NCBI GenBank assembly: GCA_944382835.1
Contig: CALWNP010000002.1
Coordinates: forward strand, 1 to 64,000
Reading direction: 5' to 3'
DNA: 64,000 bases
Source of the DNA: an uncultured Gemmiger sp.
Lineage (GTDB): Bacteria > Bacillota > Clostridia > Oscillospirales > Ruminococcaceae
Shown here piece after piece: positions 42,167 through 50,352 of the stretch (position 1 is its first letter; each line of letters opens with the position of its first letter). Both the position numbers and the translations under genes were made by a program. The notes beneath the pieces are model-generated. The model searched no databases, had not been told where the DNA came from, and was given only the letters and a program-made list of their open reading frames with translations.

Positions 42167-43681
42167 TCAGCGGATGGCCTCCGCGTGGTAAACCAGATAA
42201 TTGTCATCCTGGTTCAGCCGCAGCTTTTGGACGGTGATGTCCAGCCCCTGCGCTGTGGGGGCAAAGGTGATGTCGGTGACGAACCAGCCGTTGAGCCAGT
42301 GAATCCGGAAGAACAGGCTGCCGTCCTCCTTGCAGCGGGCGGTGGCGGCGTAATCCCCCAGGGGATGGTAGGGGGAGTTCTCCACAAACCGGGCCTCCAG
42401 GCTGCCGTCCCAGCGGGCGATCAGCTCCCGTCCCTCCCCCATGGAAAGCCGGCAGACTTCGGGGGTAAAGGTCAGGGAGAAGGTTTTCACCGGCTGATCC
42501 AGGGCCGGGGTGCGGAACATGACGAAGAAGTCTTCCTGTCCCGGAGGGGCCACCGCGAACCAGGGGTCGAAGCTGCCCTGGCGGACGGTGTAGCTGCCGG
42601 CCAGCGCCTTGTCGGGCAGCCGGGGGGAGGCGGGGTCGGGCGGCAGGGCGGCACTCCGCTCCGCCTGGGCCAGCTCGGCCTCCCCTTCGGGGTCGGCGGG
42701 CAGGGGCTGGTCTGCCAACGGCAGAAGCAGCGTCTCATAGAGGGTGTCCAGGGTTTTCTGGGGGCCCAGGGGGGCCATGGCGCCCTCGTGGAGGGAGATC
42801 ACCAGGTCCTTTTCCGGCCAGATGATGCCGTACTGGCCCTGTCCGCCGTCAAACCGGTAAACCCCGGGGATGCTGCAGGCCCAGAGCTGATAGCCGTAGC
42901 CGCAGCGGCCATCCTTCTGTTCGGGGGCGTATTCGTTGTTGATCTGCACCGTCAGGGAATCCCGCACATAGTCGGCGGGAACCACCTGGCGGCCATTCCA
43001 CTGTCCGCCCTGGACATAGAGCATGGCCAGCCGGAGGTTGTCCTCGGTGGTGGCGAAGGTGCCCGGTTCCCCGTCGATGCCCAGCTCCTGGAACTGCCGC
43101 CACTGGAAGGTGTCGGGGTCGATGCCGATGGGCTCAAAAAGCCGCGGGGTCAGGTATTCCTTGAGGTTCTGGCCGCTGCGCTTGAGGATGATGGCCCCCA
43201 GCACGCAGGAGCCGGTGGAGTTGTAGGCAAAGTGGGTGCCGGGCTCGTAGGCCAGGGGGGTGGTGAAGTAGTGGGCGATAAAGTCTCCCCGCATATCGGG
43301 CATCTGGGCCATGCCGTTGGTCATGGTCAGCACATCCCGGACGGTGATCTTGTCCATTCCCTCCGGCAGGGTCAGGTTGCGCTCCCGGATTTCCTGGGAA
43401 AAGATGTCCACCATCTTTTCCTCCAGCGAGAGCAACCCCTCCCCCACCGCGATGCCGATGGCGGTGGAGGTGTAGCTCTTGCCGAAGGAATGGTTGGAAT
43501 GGGGGATGTCCGGCCGGTAGGGGGCCCACCAGCACTGGGCAAAGACCTTGCCGTGACGGGCCGCCATAAAGCCGTTCATGGTGGTCAGGTCATGGGCCAG
43601 TGCCCGGATGCAGGCCGCCACCTGGCGGCTGGAAAGGCCGATCTCCTCCGGAGTACAGCGGGGCAAGGGAGAGGATTTCAT
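42167..43681 (-). CDS. Beta-lactamase-fold serine hydrolase
   Basis: A 504-residue relative of the protein encoded at 14491. SxxK is SFGK (Ser65, Lys68), with the YNSTGSC block and a long C-terminal extension. There is no signal peptide. Its ATG shares a base with the stop codon of the MFS gene (TGATG), so translation is coupled. A TTG one codon earlier is possible but sits nearer the ribosome binding site. It is probably an intracellular esterase acting on what the MFS protein brings in. Confidence 0.87.
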   Translation of the reverse strand: MKSSPLPRCTPEEIGLSSRQVAACIRALAHDLTTMNGFMAARHGKVFAQCWWAPYRPDIPHSNHSFGKSYTSTAIGIAVGEGLLSLEEKMVDIFSQEIRERNLTLPEGMDKITVRDVLTMTNGMAQMPDMRGDFIAHYFTTPLAYEPGTHFAYNSTGSCVLGAIILKRSGQNLKEYLTPRLFEPIGIDPDTFQWRQFQELGIDGEPGTFATTEDNLRLAMLYVQGGQWNGRQVVPADYVRDSLTVQINNEYAPEQKDGRCGYGYQLWACSIPGVYRFDGGQGQYGIIWPEKDLVISLHEGAMAPLGPQKTLDTLYETLLLPLADQPLPADPEGEAELAQAERSAALPPDPASPRLPDKALAGSYTVRQGSFDPWFAVAPPGQEDFFVMFRTPALDQPVKTFSLTFTPEVCRLSMGEGRELIARWDGSLEARFVENSPYHPLGDYAATARCKEDGSLFFRIHWLNGWFVTDITFAPTAQGLDITVQKLRLNQDDNYLVYHAEAIR

Positions 43682-44871
43682 CAATAGTGCTCCTTTTTGT
43701 TCATGAAGAAGAAATAGACCATGGTGGCCAGCATAATCACACCGCAGAAGCTGAAGAGCACCCGGTAACCGGTGACCCCGGCGATCTGGGCCAGGATGAA
43801 GCCGCCGATCATGGGGCCGATGCCCTGGCCGATGTCACCGCCCAGGAAGTAGGTGCTGGTGGCCACACCGCTGCGCTCACGGCCCACATAGTTGATGCAG
43901 CCGGCCTGCAGGGAGGGCTGGGCAGCGCCCTGACCCAGGGCACGGAGCAAACCGGTGGCCAGAATCATCCAGAGTGCTGTGGTCCAGCCCAGCAGGAAGA
44001 GGGAGAGAGCACAGACGATCATGCCGGGGAAGACGGTGTACTGCAGCCCCTTGCGGTCCATGAGCTTGCCGGAAACCGGCCGCACCAGGAAGACCGCGAC
44101 GGCGTAGAGGGTGAAGTAGATGCTGACATTCTTGATACCGAACTGGTCGGCGTACATGACCAGATAGCCGTTGATGACGCCGTTGGTGAAGGAGAAGGTG
44201 GAGTAGGGGATGGTGAAGGCCATGGCCTTGAGCTCGATGATGTCGCTGAAGGAGATCTTCTTTTTGGCATCCTTTTTGCGTTCCACCTGGATGTTGCGCA
44301 GGAAGAAGAGCATGACACAGGCCGCCAGGGGCAGGATGGCCGCGATGACGAAGGTGGCGGACATGCCCAGCTGTTCGGCGATGGCCAGGCCCAGGGCCGG
44401 CGCGCAGGCCGAGCCGATGAGCTGGCTGATGCCCAGGTAGCCCACCCCCTCACCGGTGCGGTTGCGGGGGATGAAGTGGATGATCAGCGCCACCTGCACC
44501 GTGCCGTTGATGGAAAATCCCACACCGTTGAGCACCCGGAAGAGGATCATGGTGGCCATACTGCCGCTGCTGAGGGCAAAGCCGAAGAGGCCGATGCTCA
44601 TGAGCACATTGCTGACAATCAGCAGCATGATGTTGTTGAGGTTGTCGGCCATGACGCCGCAGAAGGGACGGCAGACCAGGCTGGTGATGGAGAACAGCCC
44701 CACCACGAAGCCGGCGAAGGTGATGCCCACCCCCAGGCTGACCAGATACTTGGACATGATGGTGGCCACCATGTAGAAGGAAAAGGAACTGAGGGTGCTG
44801 ACCGTCAGGACCAGGATGTAGGAACTGTTCCACAGTTTCTCCGGCTCTCGGAGAGATTGTGCTTGATTCAT
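43681..44871 (-). CDS. MFS transporter
   Basis: A 396-residue major facilitator with about 12 membrane segments; the loop between segments 2 and 3 reads RPFCGVMADN, as in the family. The ATG at 44871 lies nine bases after AAAGGAG; an ATG two codons upstream is too close. It is the first gene of an operon with two intracellular esterases, suggesting import of an ester-bearing small molecule or export of the released product. The direction cannot be told from sequence. Confidence 0.88.
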   Translation of the reverse strand: MNQAQSLREPEKLWNSSYILVLTVSTLSSFSFYMVATIMSKYLVSLGVGITFAGFVVGLFSITSLVCRPFCGVMADNLNNIMLLIVSNVLMSIGLFGFALSSGSMATMILFRVLNGVGFSINGTVQVALIIHFIPRNRTGEGVGYLGISQLIGSACAPALGLAIAEQLGMSATFVIAAILPLAACVMLFFLRNIQVERKKDAKKKISFSDIIELKAMAFTIPYSTFSFTNGVINGYLVMYADQFGIKNVSIYFTLYAVAVFLVRPVSGKLMDRKGLQYTVFPGMIVCALSLFLLGWTTALWMILATGLLRALGQGAAQPSLQAGCINYVGRERSGVATSTYFLGGDIGQGIGPMIGGFILAQIAGVTGYRVLFSFCGVIMLATMVYFFFMNKKEHY

Positions 44872-44951
44872 TCTCATTTCTCCTTTCAACGGAGCTTCCG
44901 AATCAATCTCACCGGCCGGGCCGTGGATCGAGTCAGAGTTCTTCTTTTAAA

Positions 44952-44979
44952 AAGAGAGGGCACCGAAATGCCCTCTCTT
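44952..44979 (-). terminator. Terminator of the leftward lipoprotein gene
   Basis: AAGAGAGGGCA (44952-44962) pairs with TGCCCTCTCTT (44969-44979). Read leftward it is followed by TTTAAAAG. It separates the lipoprotein gene from the MFS operon. Confidence 0.8.
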
Positions 44980-45016
44980 GCGCGGTTTGTGATGTTCTGG
45001 CGCGGGTTGGATTGCC

Positions 45017-46561
45017 TTAGGCCTTGGCAGCCAGCCAGGCATCCAGCTGTGCCTGCTTCTCGGCGATGATGTCGTCGATGCCGGCATCATGCAGTGCCTG
45101 CTGGAAGACCGGCAGGACCTCGTCGATGTCCACCTCGCCGTTGATCAGCGGCAGGTAGTACTGAGAGTAGACGTTGGTGCAGGCCGTGATCTGGTCGGCG
45201 ACCGGGGTGGCGTCAAAGTTGAAGCCCAGTGCCAGGGACGGTTTCGCCTCGGCGTTGGAGTCCAGCAGCAGATCCCAGTAGTTCTCAGGCTGATAGTTCC
45301 AGACCGGGCAGCCGGAGGAGTTGGGCAGGTTGTAGGACGCGGTCATACCGGTCCAGCCGCAGTTGGTGTTGTCCTTGCCCTCGGGGTAATCCAGGGTGCC
45401 GTTCTCGGTGACGATGTAGTTCTCGCCCTCGATGCCGTTGCCCAGCAGGTTGTCCAGACGGCTGTCGGTGTAGAAGGCGGCCAGCACACGCATGGCGGCT
45501 TCCTTATCCTGGCAGAAGCTGGTGATGTGCCACAGGTAGGTGTTGACGTTGCCGGTGGTGATCAGGCGCTCGCCCAGGTTGGTGCCAACCAGGTCATCGC
45601 CGTACTGCTGGGAGATGTTGGCCTCGTAGCAGAACTCGTCGGCGTCAAAGCCGTAGCCGGGGGTGCCGGAGCACAGGCCGAACTGCAGGCTCATCAGGGT
45701 GGGGTTGGTGTTGGACATGGGGTCGGGCGTGATCAGGTCGTTCTCCTGCCAGATCTTGACGTTGTCCATGAAGTTCATGAAGTAGTCGGACTCGTAGTAG
45801 TTCTCGACGGTGGTGCTGTTCAGCGGGTCGGTCAGCACGCCGAAGAAGTAGGTGTCGCCCAGGTAGTCGATGTCTTTGGGGATGTAGTAGGTCTCGGTGG
45901 CGCCGGGCACATAGTAGTGATCCGGGTTGACCTCCTTCATCTTGAGCATGGCCTGGGTGGCGTCATCCAGGGTCTTGACCTGGGTCCAGTCGATGTTGGC
46001 GGAGTCGGAGTCGGTCTTCTTGCAGATGTACATCATGGGGGAAGAGTAGGCCGCGACGGTGGGCAGGGCGTAGTACTTGCCATCGATCTTGCAGCAGTCC
46101 AGCACCTCGGGATAATCCTTGAACAGGTCCAGAACCTCGGGATGTTCCTCCAGCAGCTCGGTCATGTCGGCCAGCTGACCGTTGGCATACAGGGTGTTCA
46201 TCGGCAGGTACCAGAAGGAGCTGAAGATGTCGATGGTGTCGCTTCCGCCGGACAGCAGCAGGTTGAGCTGCTGGCTCATGCTGGAAAAGTCGATGGGAAC
46301 CAGATCAATCTCCGCCTGGGCGGTTTCCCTCAGGATCTCGTTCATGGCCGCTTCCACCTGGGGTTCGGAATCGGTTCCGAACATGCGGGAGTAAGCCATT
46401 TTGACCACCGGATACTCACCCGAGCTGGTGGAGCTGCCGGTTTCGGCGCTGGCAGTGGAGCTGGCTTCGGTGGAAGCCGCGGAATCCGCGCCGGAGCCGC
46501 CGCAGGCTGTCAACCCCAATGTCATGGTTGCAGCCATCATGAGCGCAATGATCTTTTTCAT
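45017..46561 (-). CDS. ABC sugar-binding lipoprotein (DUF3502 type), on the strand opposite its permeases
   Basis: A 514-residue lipoprotein with a signal peptide ending at lipobox LTAC with Cys20. The C-terminal part (GEVDIDEVLPVFQQALHDAG) resembles that of the protein encoded at 10959 and the DUF3502 family. The ATG at 46561 follows AAAGGAG. It is transcribed leftward, away from the two permease genes that begin at 46868 and lack a lipoprotein of their own, so it is most likely their binding protein. It ends at its own terminator. Confidence 0.92.
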   Translation of the reverse strand: MKKIIALMMAATMTLGLTACGGSGADSAASTEASSTASAETGSSTSSGEYPVVKMAYSRMFGTDSEPQVEAAMNEILRETAQAEIDLVPIDFSSMSQQLNLLLSGGSDTIDIFSSFWYLPMNTLYANGQLADMTELLEEHPEVLDLFKDYPEVLDCCKIDGKYYALPTVAAYSSPMMYICKKTDSDSANIDWTQVKTLDDATQAMLKMKEVNPDHYYVPGATETYYIPKDIDYLGDTYFFGVLTDPLNSTTVENYYESDYFMNFMDNVKIWQENDLITPDPMSNTNPTLMSLQFGLCSGTPGYGFDADEFCYEANISQQYGDDLVGTNLGERLITTGNVNTYLWHITSFCQDKEAAMRVLAAFYTDSRLDNLLGNGIEGENYIVTENGTLDYPEGKDNTNCGWTGMTASYNLPNSSGCPVWNYQPENYWDLLLDSNAEAKPSLALGFNFDATPVADQITACTNVYSQYYLPLINGEVDIDEVLPVFQQALHDAGIDDIIAEKQAQLDAWLAAKA

Positions 46562-46867
46562 CGTTTCGTCTCCTTTTCTAATTTCTGCGGGGCGTTTTGT
46601 CTGTCGCCTCTTGACAGTTTTAGCATAACAAACCGCCGCCCGTCTTTCTATCAAATATCTGTTGTGTTTTGTCGCATTCCTGCCTTTAAGGCCAGTTTTT
46701 TGTACGCCTTGCACGAAAGGATATCACCATGTTGACTATTATTCAGATAAATGACAAATTCCGGCAGAAATATGATAGAATCCCGGGGACGGTTTTTGCT
46801 AGCATAACTATAGTAAAGTTTTTGGTTGAGGTGACAACCAAAGCACCCCGGAAATGGAGGAACAAAG
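46562..46867. promoter_or_regulatory. Divergent control region of the third ABC system
   Basis: A 306-base AT-rich gap. The nine-base word TAGCATAAC occurs at 46621-46629 and at 46800-46808, next to the likely -10 elements of the lipoprotein gene (TATGCT on the minus strand) and the permease gene (TATAGT, 46809-46814). Neither has a good -35, which suggests an activator, possibly the YesN-like protein encoded at 39360. Confidence 0.45.
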
Positions 46868-47845
46868 ATGGAACAAACAATGAAAAAACAAAAAACCGCG
46901 TTGACTCCTGATGAAAAGCAACGCAAACGCAGCCGCACCATGCGGCGGATCCGTCAGTATTTTCCTTTTTATATTATGCTGCTGCCGGGTCTTATCTATC
47001 TGCTCATCAACAACTACCTGCCCATGACCGGCCTGGTCATCGCCTTCAAGAAGATTGACTACTCCCTGGGCATCTTCGCCAGCCCCTGGGTTGGCCTGAG
47101 CAACTTCACCTACCTGTTCAGCAACAACGACGGCATCAACGCCCTGCGCAACACCATCTTGTACAACCTGGGCTTTATTGTCTTCGGCAACATCCTGGCC
47201 ATTGTGGTGGCCATCGCGCTGGACTGCGTGGCCAGCAAGTTCCTGCGGCGGTTCAGCCAGGTGGTCATCCTGATCCCCTTCCTGCTGTCCACCGTCATCA
47301 TCAGCTACATTGTCTTCGCCTTCCTCAGCCCCACCACCGGTTTCATGAACAACTCCATCCTGCCGATCTTCGGTATCGAGTCCATCAAATGGTACAATGA
47401 GCCGGGTTACTGGCCGGTGATCATCACCATCGTCTATCTGTGGATGTCCTTCGGCTACAACTCGATCCTCTACTACTCCACCCTCATCAGCATTGACAAA
47501 TCCCTCTATGAGGCTGCCGTCATCGACGGTGCCTCCAGCTGGCAGCAGATCCGTCACGTGACCCTGCCCGGCCTGAAGTTCACCATCATCACCCTGGTTC
47601 TCCTTGCGGTGGGCCGTATCTGCTACTCCGACTTCGGCCTGTTCTACCAGATCCCGCAGCACAGCGGCATGCTGTACTCCACCACCCAGACCATCGACAC
47701 CTTCGTCTACCGCGCATTGCTGGAGCTCAACGACGTGGGCCGTTCTTCCGCTGCCGGCTTCCTGCAGTCCATCCTGGGCTTCATCCTGGTGTTTACTGCC
47801 AACACCCTGGTCTCCAAGATTGACCGGGACAGCGCCTTGTTCTAA
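46868..47845 (+). CDS. ABC sugar transporter permease (LplB type)
   Basis: A 325-residue permease with a charged N-terminal tail of about 35 residues, six membrane segments and EAA loop YEAAVIDGASSWQQIR. GGAGG precedes the ATG. It closely resembles the protein encoded at 12594, with shared LPGLIYLLINNYLPM wording. It is the first gene of what appears to be one long operon running off the right edge. Confidence 0.92.
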   Translation: MEQTMKKQKTALTPDEKQRKRSRTMRRIRQYFPFYIMLLPGLIYLLINNYLPMTGLVIAFKKIDYSLGIFASPWVGLSNFTYLFSNNDGINALRNTILYNLGFIVFGNILAIVVAIALDCVASKFLRRFSQVVILIPFLLSTVIISYIVFAFLSPTTGFMNNSILPIFGIESIKWYNEPGYWPVIITIVYLWMSFGYNSILYYSTLISIDKSLYEAAVIDGASSWQQIRHVTLPGLKFTIITLVLLAVGRICYSDFGLFYQIPQHSGMLYSTTQTIDTFVYRALLELNDVGRSSAAGFLQSILGFILVFTANTLVSKIDRDSALF

Positions 47846-47860
47846 GGGAGGGAACGCACA

Positions 47861-48742
47861 ATGATTAACAACAACAAAGCTTACAGCGTCTTTTTCAACG
47901 CACTGCTGATCTTCCTGGTGCTGGCCTGTCTGATTCCTTTCTGGCTTCTGATCGCCAGCTCCTTCACCTCCGAGACCTCTCTGGTCCAGAACGGCTACTC
48001 CATGCTCCCGCGGGAGTTCAGCCTGGGCGCCTATGAGTATCTGTGGAACGCCCGCGGTTCTATTCTGCGGGCCTACGGCTTCAGCATCCTCTACGCCGTC
48101 GTCGGCGTCACCGCCAACGTGGTTCTGACCATCCTCTTCGCCTATCCCCTGTCCCGCAGCGATCTGCCCGGCCGCGGATTCTTCTCGCTGGTCCTCTTCA
48201 TCCCCATGCTGTTCAACGGCGGCCTGGTTCCCACCTACCTGGTCTACACCAACATCCTCAACGTCAAGGACACCATCTGGGGCATGATCATCCCCTACCT
48301 GCTGCTCAACCCCTTCCTGGTCATCATGATGCGCACCTACTTCACCACCAGCGTGCCCAACGAGGTCATCGAGGCCGCCAAGATTGACGGCGCCACCGAA
48401 ACCCAGGCCCTGGTCCGGATCGTCATTCCCATGAGCAAACCCATCATCGCCACCGTCAGCCTGATGACCCTGATCTCCTACTGGAACAACTGGACCAACG
48501 GCATCTACTTCCTGACCACCCGCACCGACCTGTACGGCATCCAGAACTACCTCAACGATGTCATGAACAAGGCCGCCTTCCTGCAGTCCCATGTCACCGG
48601 CAACATCAGCGCCGCCGACATTCCCAGCACCAGTGTCCGTATGGCCATCGCGGTGATCGCGGTCATTCCTCTGCTGGTTGCCTATCCCTTCTTCCAGAAA
48701 TACTTCGTCAAGGGCATCACCCTGGGCTCGGTCAAGGGCTGA
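47861..48742 (+). CDS. ABC sugar transporter permease (YtcP type)
   Basis: A 293-residue partner permease with EAA loop IEAAKIDGATETQALVR and the family ending FVKGITLGSVKG. It follows the first permease gene by 15 bases and precedes the esterase array by 36 bases without a terminator. It has the same architecture as the protein encoded at 13534. Confidence 0.92.
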   Translation: MINNNKAYSVFFNALLIFLVLACLIPFWLLIASSFTSETSLVQNGYSMLPREFSLGAYEYLWNARGSILRAYGFSILYAVVGVTANVVLTILFAYPLSRSDLPGRGFFSLVLFIPMLFNGGLVPTYLVYTNILNVKDTIWGMIIPYLLLNPFLVIMMRTYFTTSVPNEVIEAAKIDGATETQALVRIVIPMSKPIIATVSLMTLISYWNNWTNGIYFLTTRTDLYGIQNYLNDVMNKAAFLQSHVTGNISAADIPSTSVRMAIAVIAVIPLLVAYPFFQKYFVKGITLGSVKG

Positions 48743-48778
48743 TCTTCCCGGCAAAAGACAGAAAAGGAGCGCTAAACC

Positions 48779-49624
48779 ATGGCACTGTGCAAAATCGACT
48801 ACTACTCCCAGGCAATGCAGCAGAAGATGGGGGTTTGCGTCATCATCCCCGAGAACAAGTGGGGCTATTCTCTGGCAGACCGTCCGGCGGATTACCGCTA
48901 TCCCACCCTCTGGCTGCTCTGCGGCGGCGGGTTTGACCACACCGACTGGATTCGCTACACCGCCCTGGAGCTCTACGCCGCCAAACACGGCATTGCAGTG
49001 GTGCTGCCCGGCATCTCCTACGCCGGCTATGTGAACACCGCCGAGGGAGATTACCGCTGGTGGGACCAGATCGCCTACGAGCTGCCGGACTACCTGCGCA
49101 AGGTGTTCCCCCTCTCGGAAAAGCGGGAGGACAACTTTGTAGCCGGTTTCTCCATGGGCGGCTACGGCGCCTTCAAGTTTGCCATGCAGCGCCCCGAGAT
49201 GTTCGCCGCCTGCGGCAACTTCTCCGGTCCCATCGGCATCATTCCCCGGACCCCGGTGGCCCCCAACGAAAAGCTGGGCCAGCCCTGCCTGCGGGACGAC
49301 TTCTGCGAGCCCGCCTTCGGCACCCTCTGGGCCTCCTTCGGCTCCGCCGCCAAGCGGCGCAACACCCCGGACGACAACCTTTATATGCTGGAACAGCATG
49401 TGCAGAAGGGCACCGACCTGCCCAAGTTCTACATGGCGGTGGGGGCACAGGACCCCGGCGCTCAGGACGGCTACGATGTCATGGATTATATGAAGGAGCT
49501 GGGGGTGGACGTCCACGATGTCCGGGACCAGGGCATGCACGACTGGGTCTACTGCAACCGCCATATTGCGGATTTCCTGGACTGGATCCCGCTCCACAGC
49601 GAATACATCATGGAGGATCAGTAA
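48779..49624 (+). CDS. CE1-like esterase, intact
   Basis: A 281-residue alpha/beta hydrolase with the elbow GFSMGGYG (nucleophile Ser125) and a C-terminal GMHDW block with the likely catalytic His. There is no signal peptide. It is clearly paralogous to the protein encoded at 59623 (shared VIIPEN.WG.SLADRP and YTALELYA). The next gene starts one base after its stop and encodes a serine-less homologue. First hydrolase after the permeases; probably removes an acyl group from the imported compound. Confidence 0.88.
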   Translation: MALCKIDYYSQAMQQKMGVCVIIPENKWGYSLADRPADYRYPTLWLLCGGGFDHTDWIRYTALELYAAKHGIAVVLPGISYAGYVNTAEGDYRWWDQIAYELPDYLRKVFPLSEKREDNFVAGFSMGGYGAFKFAMQRPEMFAACGNFSGPIGIIPRTPVAPNEKLGQPCLRDDFCEPAFGTLWASFGSAAKRRNTPDDNLYMLEQHVQKGTDLPKFYMAVGAQDPGAQDGYDVMDYMKELGVDVHDVRDQGMHDWVYCNRHIADFLDWIPLHSEYIMEDQ

Positions 49625-49625
49625 A

Positions 49626-50342
49626 ATGGCAGTATTGGAACTGAACGCACTTTCCACCGCATTGAGCGGCAGCTTTTCCGCTACGGTGTTTTTCCCCGAC
49701 CAGCCCCAGATGAAGGAGCAGAGCTATCCGGCGCTGTATTTCATCCATGACATCGGCGGGGACGACACCGATCTGCGTCCCCTGCACAATCTGGAGGCGC
49801 TGGCCAATGAGCTGGGCATCTTCATCCTCTGCCCCAGCCTGATGCACTCCTTCGGGATGGATCTGCCCTGGGGCGGCAAGTACGGCGACTTTGTCCGCCG
49901 GGAGTTCCCCGGCATCTGCCGCCACATGTTCCCCCTGGACGAGAGCCGCCAGTATCTGGGCGGCATGGGCGCCGGCGCCTACGGTGCCTTCTGGAACGCC
50001 GCCAAAGCCCCCGAAGCCTTCTCCAAATGCCTTCTGATCAACGGCCACTTTGATGTGGCCAGCCTCTGCGAGGATGTGGCCAAGGGTGCCCAGGTTCCCA
50101 ACCTGACCACCGCCAATCTGGAAGCGGTTTTCGGTGACCTCAAGGCGGTCCGCGGCTCGGAGTTGGACATCCTGCGCCCCGACGCCCCCGCCCCCAAGGC
50201 AGTCTTCTTTGGCTGTGAGGAGAGCTTCCCCGGCACCGAAGTCAGCCTGAAGTTTGCCAAGCAGTGCAACACCAGCGTCCGGATGGGCGCCGATCTGGAA
50301 TCGGTTTTTGATGCCGGCCTGCGTTGGCTGTGCAACGAATGA
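49626..50342 (+). CDS. Serine-less esterase homologue (probable pseudoenzyme)
   Basis: A 238-residue alpha/beta hydrolase-fold protein. The elbow position reads GMGAGAYG: aligned with GFSMGGYG of the preceding gene product, Ser is replaced by Gly115. The C-terminal His block (HDW/HNW in active paralogues) is replaced by GADLES, so two of three catalytic residues are absent. It is paralogous to the protein encoded at 60466, which has the same losses and also GADL. The frame is intact and its ATG follows the upstream stop by one base, so this is a maintained gene. It may bind the intact esterase or a ligand; the function is unknown. Confidence 0.82.
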   Translation: MAVLELNALSTALSGSFSATVFFPDQPQMKEQSYPALYFIHDIGGDDTDLRPLHNLEALANELGIFILCPSLMHSFGMDLPWGGKYGDFVRREFPGICRHMFPLDESRQYLGGMGAGAYGAFWNAAKAPEAFSKCLLINGHFDVASLCEDVAKGAQVPNLTTANLEAVFGDLKAVRGSELDILRPDAPAPKAVFFGCEESFPGTEVSLKFAKQCNTSVRMGADLESVFDAGLRWLCNE

Positions 50343-50352
50343 AAGGACTCCC

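Noticed and set aside
46808-49657. Minus-strand open frame of 949 codons opposite the permeases and first esterase
   Set aside because: Same reason: compositional shadow of well-supported plus-strand genes.
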